From: Chara braunii
Lineage: Eukaryota > Streptophyta > Charophyceae > Charales > Characeae
Length of the DNA stretch: 38,837 nt
Direction of reading: 5' to 3'
Assembly (NCBI GenBank): GCA_003427395.1
Contig: BFEA01000005.1
Location: 5,968,325 to 6,007,161 of the forward strand
In this document: positions 32,508 to 38,837 of the stretch, in pieces
Position numbering within the stretch: position 1 is the first letter of the stretch
Layout of the letters: each line of letters opens with the position of its first letter
Notes under the pieces: model-generated
Seen by the model: the letters and a program-made list of their open reading frames with translations, nothing else
Told to the model about the DNA's origin: nothing
Database searches by the model: none
Made by a program: the position numbers and the translations under genes

Positions 32508-32910
32508 CCGCCCATTCTCAAGTTAGTTCTCTCATAATAAAACAGGAAGAGGCTGAGTCACCTAAACTTATAGAACGACTCAGATCTCCTCGTTCAAAAC
32601 CTAAGTAAACAGAGGATACCCCAAACAACCAAGACAACCAAGACACTTGAACTTGCAAAATGCATTTGGCCCCTGAAAAGGTCAATCACAATTAGCCCTC
32701 GCAGGTTAGAGCAACCAGACCACCTAAACTTATAGAATGACCTGATTCTCAATGCAATCCCACAACACTAGGTCTCCCCAAACTTATGGGGACTTTCCAG
32801 CCTCCAGAGCAATCAGACCACCTAAACTTATAGAATGGTTTGATGCTCCACACAATCCAAAATAAACAAGGCACTGGGTCTTCCCAAACTTAAGGGGACT
32901 TCCCAGCCTT
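31968..32910. repeat. Array of hairpins with a conserved loop
   Basis: About ten units share a core like CCACCTAAACTTATAGAA, in irregular spacing, with arms that pair. Clear cases are 32289-32297/32315-32323 (9 bp) and 32397-32405/32425-32433 (9 bp, one G-T). Others are 32553-32559/32577-32583 (7 bp) and 32807-32819/32837-32848 (12 bp, one bulge, one G-T). The unit at 32479-32514 pairs GGGC/GCCC outside GACC/GGTC with a small internal loop. Arm sequences differ among units while the loop stays. The first units recur in copy 2 (37140-37685). Confidence 0.75.
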
Positions 32911-33583
32911 AATGACCCAGTCAAACCTCAGGCTAAATTGTCTTCCTATCCTGCCCTTTCCCAGATGCAATCTCTTTTTACAATCTGCTTTCAGTCAATC
33001 AACAAAACTGAAACTGAGTTTGCATGCATTCCTTTATTTAATCTGAATCATGTCCCGAAGTCAAACTGAAAGTCAAAGTAGGGATACAAACAGTATACTC
33101 ACTCAAAACATACCAAGGGTAATACAGATAGGGGCTATAATCTGGGTTTATAGAGGGGGATGGAAGATTACCTTTCAGTTTCCTGCCTCAAAAACTCCTC
33201 CTGAGTTCCGGCAGAGCTCCCGCAATCGGTGGGTTGACTCCCCACAGAGTCTTGCTGCGGTCCTACGGGTTGCAACCCTGCCTACCACCTTCCTCTCAGA
33301 ACAGGATTAGACCAAAAGTTAGAAGGGCATAAGTAGGGGTTTCAGACTCTCGAGATACAGGAGAGGGACTGACTCAACTCCCAGGAGAGGGCCTTGTGAT
33401 CTTCAATCACTTGAGGGCCCCGCAATGATGGCCAAGAACAATAGTTTGGTCAAACTTGAAGTCAAACCGCTGAATCACCCCTCTGCCAAACTCCCAAATT
33501 GCGGTGATAACCCCCTTCGCCACCACTCCTCCAAACTTCGACAGCGGCCTTCCCCAGCGGCCCAAGCACCTCCCCTACTCTAC
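32508..33583. other. Unique stretch between the two copies, no clear gene
   Basis: The left part continues the hairpin array. The right part (32920-33583) has no convincing frame. A GGCAGAGCTCCCGCAATCGG segment near 33209 resembles the GGCAGC module. It may be internal sequence of the older element not shared with copy 1. Confidence 0.4.
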
Positions 33584-36500
33584 ACCTTCGCTCCTCATCA
33601 TAAAACTGCGGTCCTTCTGCTCCAAACAACTGCCATACTTCGAACAGCGCAGCCGCCCGCAGCAGGCCCAACAACTGTTGTGGTAAAGAATGTGGTCACA
33701 GATAGGCAGTAAGATGCATAAATATGAAGCTACAGAGGGTGCTGCAACGGCCAAACTGCACAGAGGCGCGCAACACCGGTAGCAACAGAATCAGTAAGCG
33801 CCCCAAAATACCCCGAATGAACCCTTTTCTTGGTTTGCAGCTGGCCTCCCTGGGTAGCAATGCGCTTATACCCTTCGGACCGCCCCCCCACCCCTTCTCC
33901 GTTGTTTTAGTCCGGCAGGTTGTGCCGCGCACCGACAAGCTGCCTGGTCTGCACGTCAACCTAGAAATCTCTCTTTTTCTTAGCCTAATTCCCTCGGCCC
34001 TTTCCTCTCAGATGAATGATTCCGAATCAAAACTTTCCCATCCACTTTTGTATGATACCGATCCTCCTAGGTTATCGTCCCCTATGGTAAGGGTATACCG
34101 CAATCCTATTCGGGTCATCGCTACGTCCCTTGCTATTTGTCTAGCTCTTGCAAAGAATGGTTGCAATCTTCCCTGCCTCCTGGTCCAACCCACCAGTCCT
34201 ATGCCTCTAGCTACGATATGAACGTTTAAAGTTTCTGGTTCTAGCTCCACTTCGACCTCCCACTGGTCAAAGCCCGACATCGGTGTTTGATCAACACAGG
34301 CGTATAGGTACCGGTTAGTTCCTAATGGAATCAGCCCGGACCTATGATAATTAACCCGGACCTGTGAAAATCAATCTTGTAACGAGCTCATGTATAAAGA
34401 TGAGTCTCGTCTCTAGCTCCTTCTCATTCAATTGCTCTCGGTGCAATTCTTAGCATTCTTGTGTTGTTAGCTTAAGAGATGTCAACACCTTTTTCGTGGA
34501 TGCGTCTAGGACCAGGAAAAGTTCCTCAAAATCGTCACCATCGCCCAAGTCTTCCACACCTTCGAGAGTCCTCACTATCTCTCGGCGATACCGTGTGTGC
34601 ACCTCTTACGTCTTATAATTTCTTCGTCCACGATAACTCTCACTAGCTCTCCTACTTCCCTAGCTTGCTCCTTTAGAATCCTCACTGCCTTGCTCAAGGT
34701 TTCCTGCCACGAGCGAACCACATCGCCTTCCTTGAACAGAGTCGTAGTCGACTCGTATCTAACGAGGCGTTGTCGCGCGCATAGGTCCGGCGCCGCACGA
34801 AGTGGCGCGGACGCCTCTAGGCCGCGTCACGCAGGAGTTGGTTTAAATCCCCGTCGCGAATATACATGGAGCTTCCGCAAGCCGCTCCGGCCGAGTGCGC
34901 CAGCCATACCTCCCGCGAGCTCCAACGACAGGATAGGGCCTACGCGAGGCACGACTTACCACCACCTTACGAGATTTGTCACCTCCCTTCGGTGGGCGTA
35001 TCCCCGCCGAGCTACCAGTCAACAATACGAAAGTTGACCAATTGCAATCGCAGAGGTGGACCAGGCGAGGGCATTTTTCGTTCGCTGTAGCATAGAGGGT
35101 ACATGCGGTAATACGCCTCTATAAGACCCGCACGCGAACCGACGCATTGGGGAGGCTGAAATCCCAAGCGTGGCCCGTCGTCGGTCGACTAGGACGTATC
35201 CCACACACCACGCACACATCACTCTACGAACACAAAAATAAAACACACACCCACACACATCGAAACAACACGACAACACTTCTAGTTCCTTAGTAGCCAT
35301 CGCATAACTTTCCGGTGCGGAAACCAGATAGGGTCACACACGAGACTTTAATATAAAATCGCGAGGACGCAGGGCTGAATTCATATCGACTTGCAATGCA
35401 TGCGTTTGCAAGCAGTCGCAATGATGGCGTACTATGTAGTACCCATACTCATGCGGTCCTCGTTGATCTCAAGGACCACGCTCGACACTCAAGTGTCGGC
35501 TGATACGCACCTTGAGGGTTAATCTCTCGACGCTGGACAACCTCCAAGTGCGGTCGGAAACCACACCCTCTTCTACACCCTGCGGAGAGTGGGTGGTACA
35601 CAAGTTCCTGCCTGTGGTGGCAATCGTCCCTTACCGCCTTGGAGACCAGCTCCATCATCTAGTGCTTGGAGAGAAGTCAAGGGGTTTGACTTTGACGGCT
35701 GTCACGGACTACAACGTCCAAATATAAAAATCTTTAAAAAGCAAAGGATAAGGGGAAGTCTAATCCCCCTCGAAAACAAAATCTGTTCAATCCTTACGCG
35801 GGGTCACAGTACGCCGCACGACGCACTTGAGACATATATATACACACACATATATATATATATATAAAGGGTTATTAATATAAGACGATCACTTCTCCAC
35901 AGTCACAGTGAGACTCCTCTCAGCCATATATGTATGTAATCGCAGACAGTCACATCCAGAGTCCGAACCACAAACATACCTGCAATCACATCAAAGATCC
36001 AACAAAAGTTCACGCACTACACGGGGTCAACTTCAACCATTCTCTATACTCATACCCCTTGCTTTAGCCATACAAACCTCACTTTTGTGCAACTCCCCAA
36101 AGTAAATACTCAGTATTTTTGTTAAATGGCCATTCAATAAAGTCCGGGTAAAAACATAATGAAACAATTCAAGCCATAGGGCTAAAGCCTTTAGGTTGAG
36201 TGGCAAGAGTGGATTGGAATTGAATCGTAAACCGACGAATCGGCAACCGACTTGTTATCAGTGATAACAGAAGATGATCCTCGTAGGATCAAGCTAAAAC
36301 TAGTCCAAATCCTGAATCAAACGGTCAAGAGGACCTGTAACACAAGACATGTCAATCTCCAGGCTAAACATACAAGTCTATGGAGAATGATCCCCATATC
36401 ACAGTCTAACTCAAATCATCCTAATTAACTAAGTCTAAATCTACCTCTAAGCAAGTGTCAAAAGCAAAGGTAGACCCAGGCAGAATCTTCTCTGTACAGA

Positions 36501-37685
36501 GTGGTTTTCCAGAATCGCCATCTGTCAAAATATAATCTAACTCCTTCAAAGTGAAAAAATTTCGACAGCGCTTCCCGTAGGAAAAATGTCTTTCCAAAAT
36601 TTATACTAGCCCGAATATGAAAGCAGGAATAGTCTTCGACTTTCCAAAGTCAAATTTTGTCTAACTCCCTGAATTAGCAAAAATTTGGACAGCACTCCCT
36701 TTAGAAAGGGAGACTTCCCAAATTTCTACTAAGCCATATATATGATTTAGACAAGTTGAACTTTAAAAAGTCAAAAATTTGACTAACTCTTTGGATTTGC
36801 AGAAATTTCGGCAGCGCTTCCCATAGAGAAAATAGCTTACCAAAATTTACACAAAGCCAAGTATAACGAATGATCTCAGAAAATGCAAAAATTGACCGAA
36901 GTAAAAATAAAGTTAGCTTAGAAAATGCAGGAATTGAAACTAACTCCTATGACTGTAGCATGTGGCGAGCAACTAAAGCGACTACCTATCAAACTGAAAC
37001 TCAGACTAAGTAGTAACCTCACTTAGTCACATGCAGGCCAAGCCACAAAGGTAAGTACTTTCACCATCCCCATTATACCTAAACAAACAATAGTTTACAA
37101 TCTTTCAATGATTTAACCCCTTATACCCAGCTTACCTAAGGCATAAGGTCAGGACACCCAAACTTATGGAATGAACCTTACCTTAGCCAAACCTTAAGTC
37201 AAACCACCCAGACTTATGGAATGAGCCCAACTTAGCCAAAGTATTCACAAACACAGGGCACAACAACTTTTCTCTTCCTTGGGCATACGACTAGACCATT
37301 ATAATCGCCCTGAACTGCTTAATAGCCAGATTATATATACCTCTCTGAACTTAGTCTTCAACGTGGGTGTAGGACTGAACCATTCATCTTAGAAACAATG
37401 CTCAGCCGGCCCAAGTTACCTTCAGCTATACTCTTAGTTATACTCTCTTCATATTGTGATAAGCTATAGTCAGACCACCTAAACTTATAGAACGGGCTGA
37501 TCAGCTTGTTCATAAATAAAATAATAATAAAATATAGCCAAATTATAACATTGGGTTCCAACATGTGCGGGATTTGAGTCAGACCACCTGAACTTACAGA
37601 AAAGTCTGGCTCTCTGCCTGATTCGTTCCTCTCTGATCCAAACTTGTGTGGCATTGGGCTAGACCACCTGAACTTACAGAACGGT
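33584..37685 (-). mobile_element. Older element, copy 2, with empty insertion site
   Basis: 33584-35150 matches 18004-19571, and 35151-37685 matches 29973-32507, continuous here. The junction ATTGG/GGAGGCTG at 35146-35158 is the unoccupied target of the chromovirus. A TA tract at 35835-35870 is longer than in copy 1. The right end at 37685 abuts repeat C abruptly. Confidence 0.88.
33960..34800 (-). pseudogene. Gag N-terminal fragment, copy 2
   Basis: The minus strand keeps the frame ARQRLVRYESTTTLF...GDVV...WQETLS.AVRILK.QARE.GEL.RVI.DEEII (about 34790-34615) seen in copy 1. Changes are mostly conservative. A one-base deletion near 34613 relative to copy 1 shifts the frame afterwards. The part from 34280 to 34008 again matches copy 1 (SGFDQWEVEVELEPE). 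The capsid region present in copy 1 is missing. Confidence 0.6.
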
Positions 37686-38055
37686 GTAGGGTCAAACCCC
37701 GGTAGACTTTCGAGCCTTAGTCGACCCCACTGCGGGTCCCAGTTGGCTCGGCCCGCCCACGCTCATGCTCGGGGCGCGGGCTGTTCGTCTCGAGGTCACC
37801 CCCACCTAGTGCTTTGAGATGGATGGGGGTGGGCCATCGCGAGAAGAGCTTTGACATTGGGGATGTAGCTCAGCCCTCACGCGAGGTGGTAGTCTCGCTG
37901 GTTGTTCCACAATGCTGATTTTTTTTTATTCTTTGTTGTGTTCTCATGCAATTGCTCCTTCCAATACGTAGGCAGTCCAATGATTCTTTGAGCGTTTCCC
38001 TTCTCTTGTGCGTAGGCTAAGCGTCATCCTTAGGCAACGCACCATTTCCCTAAGC
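37681..38055 (+). repeat. Repeat C, copy 2
   Basis: Inverted match to 15891-16266. It starts at ACGGTGTAGGG directly where repeat B of copy 2 ends, which points to a recombination or insertion junction. It contains CGAGCC/GGCTCG pairing (37710-37755) around GACCC/GGGTC. Confidence 0.8.
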
Positions 38056-38139
38056 AATGTGGCTATATGGCGTCATCGGGGTGTGGCGGAGCCGTCCTCC
38101 CCCTCGCCTCTACGCATCCATCGGGTCTCACAATTTGTT

Positions 38140-38590
38140 GTTTTCCTTATTGAAGTAGACCCCTTAGTCTTTTCGGGGTCCTCATATGCATGTACGCATA
38201 ACATCACAATTTCCTTGGTACGATTGCACTCTCAATCATACTTCCAAGTCTCAAGCACAAAAGTCATTTTCATGGGTTGGCTCTATGTCAAGGGCCCCAT
38301 AGCCCCTTCGTCCCCTTTTTCTTTTTCTCTTGATGCCCAGTTCCTCTCGCCCCTATCCCGCTCAAGGCATTTCTAGCCATTACTCACCTGCACAATCCCA
38401 CACAAGCAAGAAGATCCATACAATGTCCCCTATTATTGGGGGTCAACACATAGCCCTTCCCACATGCCTATCCCTTCCATGCTCTTTGGCCGTGCTTTGT
38501 TCCCTTTTCGTTGTTCAATCAGCCCATCCTCTTCTCATAGTCATGCAGTCGGGAAATGGTTGACTCAAACTCACCTCACTTTCAACTTAA
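38140..38590 (+). repeat. Repeat D, copy 2
   Basis: Matches the minus strand of 9125-9600 as described there. It directly follows repeat C here, so C and D may belong to one element whose end lies further right. The plus-strand frames here have no recognisable domain. Confidence 0.6.
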
Positions 38591-38837
38591 GTTCACTTCC
38601 GGTTTCCGCCTTTCTCCCACTTTTTCAACCGTGCTTTCTCTTTTGCCTCCTTGGTGGCACAAGGGACCGGTTATCCTCCCCTTGCCCTCTTTCTTCACCA
38701 ACTGAAGTCTGATTTCATTTACCGTCCGTGCCCTGACAATGTTTCCAAGTGAGGGGAGAAGGGTTAATCATATGACAAGTGAGGGGACGAGAGAGAGGGA
38801 GAGAGAAGGGAAGGTGATAAAAGGGGGGGGGGGGGGG
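38591..38837. other. Tail of the window, no gene seen
   Basis: TC-rich then GA-rich sequence ending in a run of G from 38824 to the window end. Nothing else can be supported. Confidence 0.6.

Noticed and set aside
31968-32910. CRISPR-like spacing of short repeats
   Set aside because: Unit spacing is irregular, arms vary with pairing, there are no cas genes and the context is eukaryotic.
29973-37685. Repeat B copies as LTRs of one element spanning 29973-37685
   Set aside because: Homology also covers the flanking 18004-19571/33584-35150 parts in the same order, and the borders lack TG...CA. Two copies of a longer element explain the data better.
38008-38712. Plus-strand frames near the right end
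   Set aside because: They lie in dispersed repeats C and D, have no domain, and the homologous sequence at 9125-9600 does not keep the frames.

Overview
The window is nuclear DNA of a eukaryote, most likely of the plant lineage (a streptophyte alga or a land plant with a repeat-rich genome). Four things suggest this: an LTR retrotransposon primed by initiator tRNA-Met with the usual plant primer site, a chromodomain integrase, a Helitron, and telomere-like AAACCCTAA motifs. Nonsense changes also fall in CG and CAG contexts, as expected from plant-type cytosine methylation. The species cannot be fixed from sequence alone. I see no intact host gene; nearly everything is transposon-derived, decayed and nested.

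Layout. 1-1610: low-complexity DNA, microsatellites and a fragment of a dispersed repeat. 1720-3132: a decayed plus-strand gene that I do not recognise, including a 289-codon open stretch. 3300-9120: remains of a Helitron replicase. Its N-terminal part lies on the minus strand (5081 to 3303) and the following part on the plus strand (about 6995 to 9120). The halves end and resume at the same point of the protein, so a single inversion of about 3.7 kb probably split it. 9130-13040: dispersed repeats and an unidentified decayed minus-strand gene (11719 to about 10640). 13050-13319: five copies of a 54-bp satellite. 13800-15770: an unusually dense series of short perfect hairpins, including a candidate Pol III small RNA.

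15890-19571 and 29973-32507 are two halves of an older, apparently gag-only element on the minus strand. They are separated by a nearly complete Ty3/gypsy chromovirus (19572-29967, minus strand). It has LTRs of 347 and 335 bp, a tRNA-Met primer site, gag, protease, reverse transcriptase/RNase H, integrase and a chromodomain, in that order. The uninterrupted allele of the insertion site occurs in a second copy of the older element at 33584-37685. The window therefore holds both the filled and the empty site, with a 5-bp target duplication (ATTGG/ATTAG).

The chromovirus order is that of an autonomous element: gag packages RNA, protease matures the polyprotein, RT/RNase H copies it and integrase with chromodomain targets it. 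It is now dead: the RT active site reads YLDN instead of YLDD and there are several nonsense codons and frameshifts. The most unusual signal is structural. Small hairpins recur across these elements, and in several families the loop is conserved while the stem arms change in a base-paired way. The main cases are 31968-32900, the repeats near positions 1, 9887 and 19383, and the GGCAGC module found in four contexts.
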